Origin: DATBHM01 sp963772375
Lineage (GTDB): Bacteria; Actinomycetota; UBA4738; JACQTL01
Reading direction: 5' to 3'
Assembly (NCBI GenBank): GCA_963772375.1
Contig: CAVYXG010000001.1
Span: 1,302,001-1,366,000, forward strand
Length of the DNA stretch: 64,000 nt
Every line of letters starts with the position of its first letter. Positions within the stretch are counted from its first letter, which is position 1. Position numbers and translations under genes: made by a program. This document shows, piece after piece, positions 1-8,304 of the stretch. The notes under the pieces are model-generated. The model saw nothing but the letters and a program-made list of their open reading frames with translations. It did not search any database and was not told the origin of the DNA.

Positions 1-591
1 CTGTTCATCGGGGGCATCCTCGCCGCCGGCGCCGTCGGCGCGTACCAGAACTCCCGCGAGCCGTGCGGGGAGGCGTGCGCCGGGCCCACGGTGTCGATCC
101 CCCAGCCGTCCGTCGACGTCCCGACGTTCGCCCCGCCGTCGATCGTCCTCCCCTCCCCCAGCCCCACACCGACCCCCACGGTCACCGCGAGCCCCCGGCG
201 GGCGATCGTCCTGCAGGGGACCCTGCCCGGCGAGGAGCTGACCGTGACGTTCCTCGGCCTGGTGGTCGCGCCACAACCGACCGTTCCGCCCGGCCAGCCG
301 CCCGTGCCCATCGTCGTCGGCGCGCACTTCGACATCCGGGACACCGGCACCCGTCGCTACACCGACTACCCGGCCAACGGCATCTCGCTGGTCGACGCGT
401 CCGGGCACGGTGTCGCCCCACAGATCCTCGACACGTTCACGCCGGGGTTGCACACCATCCACCTCGACCCGGGCGAACACGTGCGCGGCTTCGTCACGTT
501 CCGGTTCCCGGCCACCTACCGGCCGGCGGCCGTGCTGTTCCGGACCAACTCGGGGTTCGGGCCCCAGACGGGCCGGTGGGAGCTCCGCTGA
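1..591 (+). CDS. Membrane-anchored secreted protein, DUF4352-like, 5' end outside window
   Basis: The frame is open from base 1, so the start lies upstream. The first residues (LFIGGILAAGAVGAY) are the end of a transmembrane or signal segment. A Pro/Ser/Thr-rich linker follows, then a beta-rich domain of about 130 residues with the pattern GAHFDIRDTGTRRY, LVDASGHG and HLDPGEHVRGFVTF. This resembles DUF4352-type immunoglobulin-like extracellular domains. Two Cys sit just outside the membrane (PCGEAC). It ends about 100 bases before sdhC. Function is unknown; a cell-surface role is inferred from topology. Confidence 0.7.
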   Translation: MFIGGILAAGAVGAYQNSREPCGEACAGPTVSIPQPSVDVPTFAPPSIVLPSPSPTPTPTVTASPRRAIVLQGTLPGEELTVTFLGLVVAPQPTVPPGQPPVPIVVGAHFDIRDTGTRRYTDYPANGISLVDASGHGVAPQILDTFTPGLHTIHLDPGEHVRGFVTFRFPATYRPAAVLFRTNSGFGPQTGRWELR

Positions 592-695
592 ACGCGTGAA
601 CGGCCTCTCGGAGGGGAACCGGTAGACTCCGGCGCGGTCGTCGCCCACGAGCCCGCGCTACGCTCGAAGCCGCGACACGCGCTGGAGGAACCGCA

Positions 696-1097
696 GTGGC
701 CACCAAGAGACGGGCATCCTCGTCCGGCGAGTACGGGCGCCTGTACCGCGGACGCGAGGGGCAGTGGGCGTGGCTGCTGCACCGGGTCACCGGCGTGGGG
801 ATCATCCTGTTCCTGTTCGCCCACGTGGTGGACACCGCGGTGATCGGATGGGGCCCCGAGGCCTACAACCGGGTGCTGTCCGTGTACCACAACCCCGGCG
901 TGCAGCTGCTCGAGCTGGTCCTCGTGGGGATGGTCATCTACCACGCCGTCAACGGCGTCCGGATCATGCTGGTCGACTTCTGGCCGAAGGCCTCGCTGTA
1001 CCAGGCGCGGCTGTGGTACGGGACGCTGGTGATCGTGATCGGCGCCATGGTGCCGGTGGTGTGGGTCATCGGCCGGTCCGTCATCAGGGACCTGTGA
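696..1097 (+). CDS. sdhC: Succinate dehydrogenase cytochrome b subunit (SdhC), Sdh2-type complex
   Basis: This 133-residue protein has three hydrophobic helices and the SdhC signature around LLHRVTGVGIILFLFAHV, where the His is the expected heme b ligand. It anchors the catalytic subunits to the membrane and passes electrons from succinate to quinone. The GTG start is preceded by GGAGGA. It overlaps sdhD by one base (TGATG), the start of a tightly coupled sdhCDAB operon. A -10-like TAGACT lies at 623-628, but no convincing -35 was seen. Confidence 0.93.
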   Translation: MATKRRASSSGEYGRLYRGREGQWAWLLHRVTGVGIILFLFAHVVDTAVIGWGPEAYNRVLSVYHNPGVQLLELVLVGMVIYHAVNGVRIMLVDFWPKASLYQARLWYGTLVIVIGAMVPVVWVIGRSVIRDL

Positions 1098-1537
1098 TGG
1101 CCGTCTCGACCGAACGCCGCAGCCGGTTCAAGGGGCCGACGGTGCGTGGTGCCGTCACGGGCCGCGAACGCCCGGCGGGCGGCTACGAGCTGGGGTCGTG
1201 GCTGTTCATGCGCATCAGCGGGATCCTGCTGCTGATCCTCGCCGTCGGGCACGTGTTCATCATGCACGTGGTCGGAGGGGGCGTGGGGCGCGTCGACTTC
1301 AAGTTCGTCGAGCTGCGGTGGCAGAGCCCGTTCTGGCGGACGTGGGACTGGCTGCTGCTCTCGCTCGCGCTCCTGCACGGCGTGAACGGCCTCCGCGTCG
1401 TGGTCCTCGACTACGTGCAGCGGCCCGGCGCGCGGTTCGCGCTGACGTGGTTCTTCACGATCGTCGGCGTGATCCTGTTCGCGCTCGGCACGATCATCGT
1501 GTTCTCGTTCAACCCGGCGAGCTTCCCGCAGACGTGA
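1097..1537 (+). CDS. sdhD: Succinate dehydrogenase hydrophobic anchor subunit (SdhD)
   Basis: This 146-residue protein begins with an Arg-rich cytoplasmic leader of about 35 residues and then has three membrane helices (FMRISGILLLILAVGHVF, WDWLLLSLALLHGVNGL, FFTIVGVILFALGTIIVF). The His residues in the first two helices are candidate heme or quinone-site ligands. It starts at the ATG inside the sdhC stop and its own TGA overlaps the GTG of sdhA, so the four genes are probably translationally coupled. Confidence 0.9.
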   Translation: MAVSTERRSRFKGPTVRGAVTGRERPAGGYELGSWLFMRISGILLLILAVGHVFIMHVVGGGVGRVDFKFVELRWQSPFWRTWDWLLLSLALLHGVNGLRVVVLDYVQRPGARFALTWFFTIVGVILFALGTIIVFSFNPASFPQT

Positions 1538-3270
1538 CGGTCACCCACACGTACTCGACGGTCATCGTGGGGGCCGGCGGCGCGGGCCTCCGAGCCGCCA
1601 TCGAGGCCGCCGGCCACGTCAACGTCGCGGTGATCTCCAAGCTCTATCCGACACGATCGCACACCGGCGCGGCGCAGGGCGGGATGTGCGCGGCCCTCGG
1701 CAACGTCGAGGAGGACTACCCCGAGTGGCACGCGTTCGACACGGTGAAGGGCGGCGACTACCTCGTCGACCAACCGGCCGCCGAGCTCATGTGTCACGAG
1801 GCCATCGACCGGGTCATCGAGCTCGAGCACTGGGGGTTCCCGTTCAACAGGACGCCCGAGGGGCGGATCGACCAGCGGCGGTTCGGGGGGCACACGCGCA
1901 ACCACGGCGAGGGGCCCGTCCGGCGGGCCTGCTACGCGGCCGACCGCACCGGGCACATGATCCTGCAGACGCTCTACCAGCAGTGCATCAAGCGCGACGT
2001 CCGGTTCTTCAACGAGTTCTACGTTTTCGACCTGCTCATGGTGGACGGGCGATGCGGCGGCGTCGTGGCCTACGAGCTTGCCACCGGCGAGCTGCACGTG
2101 TTCAGGGCGAAGGCCGTGCTGTTCGCGACCGGCGGCTACGGGCGCATCTTCAAGATCACCTCGAACGCCCACGCGCTGACCGGCGACGGGCCCGCGGTGG
2201 CGTATCGGCGGGGCATTCCGCTGGAAGACATGGAGATGTACCAGATCCACCCCACGGGGATCTACAAGATGGGGATCCTCATCTCCGAGGCCGTCCGCGG
2301 CGAGGGCGGCATCCTGCTGAACGGCGAGGGCGAGCGGTTCATGGAACGCTACGCCCCCACGATCAAGGACCTCGCGCCCCGCGACATGGTCTCCCGCGCG
2401 ATCTACCAGGAGATCCGCGAAGGGCGCGGCATCGGGGGCAAGGATTTCGTCCACCTCGACGTCCGCCACCTGCCCCGGGAGGTCATCGAGACCAAGATCC
2501 CGGACGTCACCGAGTTCGCCCGAATCTACCTGGGGGTGGAGCCGACCACCGAGCTCGTCCCGATCCAGCCCACCGCGCACTACGCGATGGGGGGCATCCC
2601 GACCAACGTCGAGGGGGAGGTCGTCGTGGGCCCGGAGGAGACGCCGGTGCCGGGCGTGTTCGCGGCGGGCGAGTGCGCATGCGTCAGCGTCCACGGCGCC
2701 AACCGGCTGGGCACGAACTCCCTGCTCGACATCGTGGTGTTCGGCCGGCGTGGCGGGCACTCGATGGCGCAGTACGCCCTGGGCGTCGACGAGCCCGAGC
2801 TGCCGAAGAAGGGCTCCGAGGAGCACACCGTGGCCATGCTCGACCGGATCCGTCACGGGTCCGGCACCGAGCACGCCGCCGACATCCGGGCCGACCTCCA
2901 GCGGCACATGTTCGACCTGTGCGGCGTCGTGCGGAACGCCGAAGGCCTGACGCAGCTCCAGGGCATCCTGCAGCAGCTCCGCGGCCGGTACGAGCTGATC
3001 GGGCTGGAGGACCGAGGGCAGCGGTTCAACACCGAGCTCATGGAGGCCGTCGAGCTGGGGTTTCTGCTCGACATCGCCGAACCCGTGGCGAACGCCGCAC
3101 TGGCCCGCGACGAGAGCCGGGGCGCGCACTACCGCGAGGACCACCCGCTGCGCGACGACGACCACTGGATGAAGCACTCACTGTCGTACCGGCAGGAGGA
3201 CGGGTCGATCGAGCTCGACTACAAGGACGTGAAGCTGGGACCGTACGTGCCGATGGAACGGAAGTACTGA
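1534..3270 (+). CDS. sdhA: Succinate dehydrogenase flavoprotein subunit (SdhA)
   Basis: This 578-residue subunit oxidises succinate to fumarate. GAGGAG at residues 13-18 is the FAD-binding Rossmann loop, and the His in TRSHTGAAQGG (residue 43) is the expected covalent FAD attachment site. HPTGIYKMG, RGEGGILLN and the C-terminal capping region with RDESRGAHYREDHP are typical. The GTG start at 1534 overlaps the sdhD stop as GTGA; longer upstream readings run into sdhD and are not needed. Length matches Sdh2-type SdhA. Confidence 0.97.
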   Translation: MTVTHTYSTVIVGAGGAGLRAAIEAAGHVNVAVISKLYPTRSHTGAAQGGMCAALGNVEEDYPEWHAFDTVKGGDYLVDQPAAELMCHEAIDRVIELEHWGFPFNRTPEGRIDQRRFGGHTRNHGEGPVRRACYAADRTGHMILQTLYQQCIKRDVRFFNEFYVFDLLMVDGRCGGVVAYELATGELHVFRAKAVLFATGGYGRIFKITSNAHALTGDGPAVAYRRGIPLEDMEMYQIHPTGIYKMGILISEAVRGEGGILLNGEGERFMERYAPTIKDLAPRDMVSRAIYQEIREGRGIGGKDFVHLDVRHLPREVIETKIPDVTEFARIYLGVEPTTELVPIQPTAHYAMGGIPTNVEGEVVVGPEETPVPGVFAAGECACVSVHGANRLGTNSLLDIVVFGRRGGHSMAQYALGVDEPELPKKGSEEHTVAMLDRIRHGSGTEHAADIRADLQRHMFDLCGVVRNAEGLTQLQGILQQLRGRYELIGLEDRGQRFNTELMEAVELGFLLDIAEPVANAALARDESRGAHYREDHPLRDDDHWMKHSLSYRQEDGSIELDYKDVKLGPYVPMERKY

Positions 3271-4103
3271 TGGCGGCGGAACCAGCGGCCCGGGGACCCG
3301 AGCTGGGCGACGTGCTCGAGGGCTCGGCCGAGGCCGAGTGGAACGAGGGCCCGCCGCGCGAGCCCGGCGCCAAGCGGCGGGGCGGCCCGGAGGTCACCGG
3401 CAAGGTCAGCCTCACGATCCGCATCAAGCGGTTCAACCCGGAGGTGCGCGAGGACCCGTGGTGGGACGAGTTCGTCATCGACGCCGAACCGTCCGACCGG
3501 CTGCTCGACGCCCTGCACTACGTGAAGTGGTACCGGGACGGCTCGCTCGCGCTCCGCCGATCGTGCGCGCACGGCATCTGCGGTTCGGACGCGATGCTCA
3601 TCAACGGGAAGAACGAGCTGGCGTGCAAGGTGCTGGTGAAGCAGGTCGCGCCGCGGGTCACCGTCGAGCCGATCCGAGGGCTCCCGGTGCTGAAGGACCT
3701 CATCGTCGACATGGAGCCGTTCTTCGCGGGCTACCGGCGGGTGCTGCCGTTCCTCATCAACGAGGAGGGCGTGTCGGACCGCGAACGCCGCCAGTCACCC
3801 GAGGAACGTGAACGGTTCGACGACACCACCAAGTGCATCCTGTGCGCGGCGTGCACGACGTCGTGCCCGATCTACTGGGCCGATGGCGAGTACATCGGGC
3901 CTGCGTCGATCGTCAACGCGCACCGGTTCATCTTCGACTCGCGCGACCACGGCGCCGACGAACGCCTCGAGGTCCTGTCGGAGAAGTCAGGTGTGTTCCG
4001 GTGCCGGACGACGTTCAACTGCACGGACGCCTGTCCCCGGGGCATCAAGGTCACCAAGGCCATCCAGGAAGTGAAGCGCGCGATCCTGTTCGACCGCTAC
4101 TGA
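3270..4103 (+). CDS. sdhB: Succinate dehydrogenase iron-sulfur subunit (SdhB)
   Basis: This 277-residue protein carries the three Fe-S clusters that link FAD to quinone. The [2Fe-2S] motif reads SCAHGICGSDAMLINGKNEL followed by AC, with Asp in the third ligand position as in E. coli SdhB. CILCAACTTSCP and CRTTFNCTDACP supply the [4Fe-4S] and [3Fe-4S] clusters. A charged N-terminal extension of about 45 residues precedes the ferredoxin domain. ATG overlaps the sdhA stop by one base. It is the last gene of the first sdh operon. Confidence 0.96.
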   Translation: MAAEPAARGPELGDVLEGSAEAEWNEGPPREPGAKRRGGPEVTGKVSLTIRIKRFNPEVREDPWWDEFVIDAEPSDRLLDALHYVKWYRDGSLALRRSCAHGICGSDAMLINGKNELACKVLVKQVAPRVTVEPIRGLPVLKDLIVDMEPFFAGYRRVLPFLINEEGVSDRERRQSPEERERFDDTTKCILCAACTTSCPIYWADGEYIGPASIVNAHRFIFDSRDHGADERLEVLSEKSGVFRCRTTFNCTDACPRGIKVTKAIQEVKRAILFDRY

Positions 4104-4119
4104 CCTGCGCCGCCCCCGA

Positions 4120-4446
4120 GTGACATCTCACTCGCCTGGCGCGCCGTGTTGTCGCGGCGCAGAATCTCGGGTGCGAGAATTGGTTCTGGTGACCCCAGTG
4201 CGTGGCCGATCCTTGATCCGCCCCATCATCGTCTACCTCGTCGCCGCCACGCTCTTTGTCGGGGCTCTCCTGTGGGCGATTCGTCTCCCCAGCATCGTGA
4301 AGGACTCAGGCTTCAACAACTTGACGCTCACCGACACCCGTATCCCCCTTCGCCTCGTCATCGCTGGAGGCGGCGCCCTCCTTGCTCTTGCGATCGCCAA
4401 GCGCGCTCGTCCTCGGAAGAGGGTTCCCTGGCCCGAGGACCAGTAG
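4120..4446 (+). CDS. Small membrane protein of unknown function
   Basis: The predicted protein has two hydrophobic helices (IIVYLVAATLFVGALLWAI and LRLVIAGGGALLALAIA) joined by a short polar loop, and a basic C-terminus (KRARPRKRVPWPEDQ). The start is uncertain: GTG codons at 4120, 4171 and 4189 are in frame and none has a strong Shine-Dalgarno, with 4189 giving the most compact protein. The stretch has visibly lower GC than sdhB, which may mean recent acquisition or weak selection. I do not recognise a family. Confidence 0.5.
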   Translation: MTSHSPGAPCCRGAESRVRELVLVTPVRGRSLIRPIIVYLVAATLFVGALLWAIRLPSIVKDSGFNNLTLTDTRIPLRLVIAGGGALLALAIAKRARPRKRVPWPEDQ

Positions 4447-4521
4447 CTCGTTTGGCCCAAAGTCTGCCCTGATGACATCCTGCGAAGACGCTGGCGTGGT
4501 CCGCCGACATACCTTCGGAAC

Positions 4522-4776
4522 GTGCGGCGCACCGGACTCTCGGTGACCGTGGCGGCGCTGCTTGTCGCACGCGGACACGCTCCGTCCGGACCGCTCGCGT
4601 CGCCAAGCACGGCATCAGCTCCCCCGACGCTCCGGCGCACTCTCCTGCCGACCACCATCGAGGTGCTTCCAAGCCCCAGCCCTCTCGTGCGGGTCTTTGA
4701 CGGGCACGGGAACCCGGCGGTAGAGGCGCTCCCATCTTCAGGGCTCACCCCGGCGATCTCCGGGAACGGCGGTTGA
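4522..4776 (+). CDS. Possible small exported protein
   Basis: This 84-codon frame starts at GTG with a basic residue pair and a short hydrophobic stretch (LSVTVAALLVA), followed by a Pro/Ser/Thr-rich tail lacking Cys. It could be a secreted peptide, but the hydrophobic core is short and no homologue is recognised. The 215 bases after it, up to the convergent thiol-disulfide gene, show no further gene. Confidence 0.25.
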   Translation: MRRTGLSVTVAALLVARGHAPSGPLASPSTASAPPTLRRTLLPTTIEVLPSPSPLVRVFDGHGNPAVEALPSSGLTPAISGNGG

Positions 4777-4991
4777 CAGCCCCCCGGATCACATGCCGAG
4801 GGGGCGTCACCCCGTCCTCCGTCGTCGCGGATTTCGGCATGCTCGAAGTGATCGACATGGCCATGCATCTCCTTCGAGTCCGGTCGCCGAACGATGCAAA
4901 CACCGAGCACTCCCCCAGCGTGGGATGGTCGTGACGACCGGCTGAACCGCCACGGGATGGCGCGCCAGACCTAGCGCGCGTTGCGGGAGGT

Positions 4992-5441
4992 TCAGCCGGG
5001 GCGGAACGTGGGCAGACCGTCGCCCGCTGTGGAGAGGACGGTGGCGTCGCGACCGGTGAGCTCGGCCAGCCGGGAGGAGAAGTCGTTCCAGGCGTGGCGG
5101 TCCCAGGACTGGACGACGTCGACCACGCGGCCCTCGCTGACCAGCACGAACGTCGGCACCACACGGATGCCGTAGGCCTCGGACACGTCGTATGGCGGGG
5201 GGTCGGGCGTCGACTCGAACGACCACCCGTACTCCCCCGCGAACGCCGAGAGCTTCTCGGCCGGATCCTGCCCGATGCCGGTCACCGTGCCCGGGTGGGC
5301 CGTCTCGAGCTGCTCAGAGATCGGCGCGGCCATCTGGCAGACCGGGCAGGTCACCTTGTAGAAGTAAAGCGCCTTCGCCGGGACGTCGAGATCCACGCCC
5401 GGTACGGGCGGCGCTCCCGAACCGACCGTGATCACGCTCAT
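4992..5441 (-). CDS. Thioredoxin-fold protein with CPVC motif
   Basis: This 149-residue protein has the active-site pattern LYFYKVTCPVCQMAAP with Cys32 and Cys35, and a later GIRVVPTFVLVSEGRVV in which the Pro is the expected cis-proline. No signal peptide is visible, so it is probably a cytoplasmic thiol-disulfide oxidoreductase. ATG at 5441 is chosen over the Arg-rich upstream frame because residues before it look non-coding. It is divergent from the beta-helix gene at 5591. Confidence 0.8.
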   Translation of the reverse strand: MSVITVGSGAPPVPGVDLDVPAKALYFYKVTCPVCQMAAPISEQLETAHPGTVTGIGQDPAEKLSAFAGEYGWSFESTPDPPPYDVSEAYGIRVVPTFVLVSEGRVVDVVQSWDRHAWNDFSSRLAELTGRDATVLSTAGDGLPTFRPG

Positions 5442-5469
5442 CGTGCTGCACAGGGTACGAGTCGAGCCG

Positions 5470-5524
5470 GGGATTCGCCGGCGCCGCAGCGGAGCCGAAT
5501 CCCGACGCCGACGCGTCGGCGTCG
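5470..5524. promoter_or_regulatory. Two adjacent dyad symmetries in the divergent intergenic region
   Basis: GGGATTCG at 5470-5477 pairs with CGAATCCC at 5496-5503 around an 18-base loop. A perfect 22-base palindrome follows at once at 5503-5524, centred on ACGCGT. Both lie between the thioredoxin-like gene (-) and the beta-helix gene (+). They could be operator sites or mRNA hairpins; no -35/-10 pair is clear. Confidence 0.4.
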
Positions 5525-5590
5525 ACTCGGTTGCACCCGGACGGGCGAGGGCGCAGCATCGCGTCTCGAACCGCATACAAGGGAGGGGTC

Positions 5591-7324
5591 ATGTCCCATC
5601 GCGTTCCCCCACGGCGTCGCCGCCTCGTCTCCGGTGCACTGGTCGCTACGATCGTCTGCTGGCTGGTCTCAATGCTCGGGCCACCGGCCTCCGCAGCGCC
5701 GATCCACGTCGACTGCGACGCCGGGGGCAATCTCCAGACCAAGATCGACCACGCGCCGGGCGGTGCCACCATCCTGGCGAAGGGGACGTGCAAGGGTCCG
5801 TTCAGCTTCGCGTCCAAGGGCCTCACCATCCGAGGCAACCCCACGGCGACGCTCGACGGACGGCACCTGGGCTCGACGCTCTCGATCGACGCCGACGGCA
5901 AGACGGTGCGCCTGATCGACCTCACCGTCACGGGCGGCTCGACCACCGGCCGCGGCGGCGGGATCTTCGTGCACGGTGGTGAGCTCCACCTCGTGCGGAC
6001 GATCGTGAAGGGGAACAGCGCGCTCGGCGACGACTACTCCTACGGCGGCGGGATCTCGATCGAGGGCTCGGGCGCGCTGACGCTCGAGGACAGCCGGGTC
6101 GCCGGCAACCGAGCGCTGACGGCACCGGGCTCGGGGTTCGCGTACGCATACGGTGGCGGCATCGACTCGTCCGTTCCCGTCACGCTCACCAACTCCACGG
6201 TGAGCGGCAACACAGCACGAGCCGTCTCGAACGACATGTTCGCGTACTCGTACGGCGGCGGGATCGAGGCGGGCTCGGTGGACACGCACGGGTCCACGAT
6301 CGCGAACAACGCATCGCGGGCCACGGCGCACGGCCAGTTCGCATACGCGTACGGAGGGGGCGTGGAGTCCGGGACGCTGATCGCCCGCGACTCGTCCGTC
6401 ACCGGGAACCGTGCGGTCGCAGTCTCCGACAGCGACTTCGCACAGGGCTACGGTGGCGGGGCTGACCTCGAGAGCGGCTTCGACGTGATCTCGACTTCCA
6501 CCTTCGCCGGCAACCACGTCCAGGCGACGGGCGGCGACTACGCGACCAGCCAGGGCGGCGGGAGCTACAGCCTCGGCGGCCTGACGCTGGACCGTTCGTC
6601 GTACACCGGGAACACGAGCGTCGCGGCCGGAGGCGGCTCGTTCGGGGACGCCTACGGCGGGGGCCTCGTGCACGACAACGGCGACCTGATCCTCAAGCGC
6701 TCGACGGTGAGCGGGAACTCCGCGTCCGGAACCTCCACCTCGGACGCCGCTCAGGGGGCGGGCGGGGGCATCGCGGCATACCAGGGCCTCAAGCTGACGA
6801 ACTCCACCGTCGCCGGGAACTCGGCGTCGGGGGCGGCGGCGCCGGGGAGCGGGAAGACGGGCGCCGGGATCGGGGGCGGGATCGAGGCGACGGACGCGAC
6901 GTTCAGTGCCTCGACGGTCGCATCGAACACCACTTCAGCCACGGGGGACATCGTCCAGACGACGGGCGGCGGGATCGCTGCGAAGACCCTCGCGGCCGGG
7001 GCGTCGATCATCGCGGGGAACCACGCCGCCACCGGCCCGGACTGCAACGTCACAACGACGACGACGAACGGCTACAACCTGGTGGTGCACCCCTCGACGT
7101 GCCTGCCGGCCCCGGCCGGGACCGACGTCACCGGGCAACCGGCACGGCTCGGGCCGCTTCGGGACAACGGCGGCCCCACCGAGACGATGGCGATCCCCAC
7201 GTCCAGCCCGGCCTTCGACGCCATCCCCAAGGCGAAGTGCGCAGTCCCGTTCGACCAGCGCGGCCGGCGGCGGCCGCAGGGACCGCGGTGCGACATCGGC
7301 GCCTACGAACGAGCCGTGCCCTGA
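5591..7324 (+). CDS. Secreted right-handed parallel beta-helix protein, choice-of-anchor Q type
   Basis: This 577-residue protein starts at ATG 5591 behind AAGGGAGGGG. It has a signal peptide (SGALVATIVCWLVSMLG, cleaved near ASAAP). The body is repeated short turns containing GGGI, NSTVSGN, STVASN and YGGG, as in pectin-lyase-like beta-helices. The C-terminus (NGGPTETMAI, SPAFDAIP, DQRGRRRPQGPRCDIGAYE) is the conserved cap of the choice-of-anchor Q group. A paralogue lies at 8301-10280 on the other strand. It is probably an exported surface protein; no catalytic residues are evident. Confidence 0.88.
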   Translation: MSHRVPPRRRRLVSGALVATIVCWLVSMLGPPASAAPIHVDCDAGGNLQTKIDHAPGGATILAKGTCKGPFSFASKGLTIRGNPTATLDGRHLGSTLSIDADGKTVRLIDLTVTGGSTTGRGGGIFVHGGELHLVRTIVKGNSALGDDYSYGGGISIEGSGALTLEDSRVAGNRALTAPGSGFAYAYGGGIDSSVPVTLTNSTVSGNTARAVSNDMFAYSYGGGIEAGSVDTHGSTIANNASRATAHGQFAYAYGGGVESGTLIARDSSVTGNRAVAVSDSDFAQGYGGGADLESGFDVISTSTFAGNHVQATGGDYATSQGGGSYSLGGLTLDRSSYTGNTSVAAGGGSFGDAYGGGLVHDNGDLILKRSTVSGNSASGTSTSDAAQGAGGGIAAYQGLKLTNSTVAGNSASGAAAPGSGKTGAGIGGGIEATDATFSASTVASNTTSATGDIVQTTGGGIAAKTLAAGASIIAGNHAATGPDCNVTTTTTNGYNLVVHPSTCLPAPAGTDVTGQPARLGPLRDNGGPTETMAIPTSSPAFDAIPKAKCAVPFDQRGRRRPQGPRCDIGAYERAVP

Positions 7325-7977
7325 CGACCCGAGGGCTCAGCCCGAAGAGTCCCGGCGGTCGGGTGGACCGCCGCCGGATACCCGGCCGCCAGCGCCGCGA
7401 CGGTCGCCGGCGGCGTCAGCACCTCCACCTCGGCCGACCTCGCCATGGCGACCGGCGCCCCGTACCCGTCGAACGACCAGGGAAGGAGCTTGCCGCGCCA
7501 CCACAGCCCGACGAGCCCGTCGTGGCGGACCATGGCTCCGTCCGGCAGCCCGCCCAGGCCGGCCCGGGAGGTCTGCTGGCGGCGGGTACGTGACTCGACC
7601 CGCTGGCGGTGGAGCACGGAGTCCATCTCGGACGCCCGCGGCCGCTCATCGAGCCCCCGAGCGACGCGCCAGGCCTCGACGAACGCGTTGAAGTCCTCAC
7701 GCCGGCAGTACGCACACGGCCGATGCCCGGCCGAGAGCGCGGTCGCCTCGTCGAGGAAGAACAGCGCCGTCCACCTCCCCGGCGGCATGGGGTCCCGGCG
7801 GACGCCCTTCCACTGGAGTCGGCACGCGATCCACATCTTCGAACGCCACCGCGCCACGCCCAGCGTCCCGTCGGGCCGGTGAATGCACCCACGGTTCCCC
7901 ATCAGGGTTCCCCGGGCGTCGACAGCGACGATCTCCTGGGTGGCCGTCACCCGGTTCTGCAGCGGCACCCGCACCAC
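7303..7977 (-). CDS. Conserved hypothetical protein with CxxC pair
   Basis: This 224-residue protein contains GHRPCAYCRRED (Cys88, Cys91) plus Cys31 and Cys52, which may bind zinc, and conserved-looking aromatic stretches (WIACRLQWKGVRRDPM, WWRGKLLPWSFDGYG). The HRPCxxC segment is faintly like the metal site of Ada-type proteins, but no enzyme family can be named. Its 3' end overlaps the convergent beta-helix gene by 22 bases. It may be co-transcribed with the PIN remnant just upstream (3-base gap). Confidence 0.65.
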   Translation of the reverse strand: MVRVPLQNRVTATQEIVAVDARGTLMGNRGCIHRPDGTLGVARWRSKMWIACRLQWKGVRRDPMPPGRWTALFFLDEATALSAGHRPCAYCRREDFNAFVEAWRVARGLDERPRASEMDSVLHRQRVESRTRRQQTSRAGLGGLPDGAMVRHDGLVGLWWRGKLLPWSFDGYGAPVAMARSAEVEVLTPPATVAALAAGYPAAVHPTAGTLRAEPSGRQGTARS

Positions 7978-7980
7978 CGA

Positions 7981-8304
7981 CTACCAGATCGTTCGAACCG
8001 GATACGAACGGAGGCGCTCGTCGGCGCTCACGAGGACGAGCTGTTCACGGATCGCCTGAGCGACGAGCATTCGATCGAACTGATCCCCGTGGACGGCCGG
8101 TAACCCTGCCGCCTCGAGCACGTGGGGCAGCTCCACTGCGAGCGGGGTGAACCCATTGAGCTCGAGCTGCTCGGGGATGACGGCCGCCGGCGGTCCTCCC
8201 AGCTCCAATCGGCCCGCAGCGACCTTGATCACGATCTCCCAGACGCTCGCTGCACTGACGTAGACGTCGTTCTTCTCCGCAGACAGGTCAACCGACGGGA
8301 TCAC
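7981..8304 (-). pseudogene. 5'-truncated PIN-domain (VapC-like) ribonuclease remnant
   Basis: The 107 codons match the middle and end of a VapC-type PIN nuclease: VYVSAASVWEIVIK, a Leu-rich helix, then HGDQFDRMLVAQA and LVLVSADERL with the later acidic residues. The first beta strand with its essential Asp (usually LLDTH) is absent. The reading frame begins with a GTG inside the TGA of the beta-helix gene, so no room for the missing 30 or so residues remains. No antitoxin gene is next to it. It is probably a decayed toxin. Confidence 0.7.

Noticed and set aside
1411..3177. Long open frame antisense to sdhA
   Set aside because: It is a GC-rich shadow of a clear sdhA gene; the translation has no recognisable motifs and the sense strand is certain.
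4807..5226. Minus-strand frame around 4.8-5.2 kb
   Set aside because: It is an alternative frame through the thioredoxin-like gene and its downstream gap, with no motifs.
7981..8304. Functional toxin-antitoxin pair
   Set aside because: The PIN frame lacks its first catalytic Asp region and neither neighbour resembles an antitoxin.
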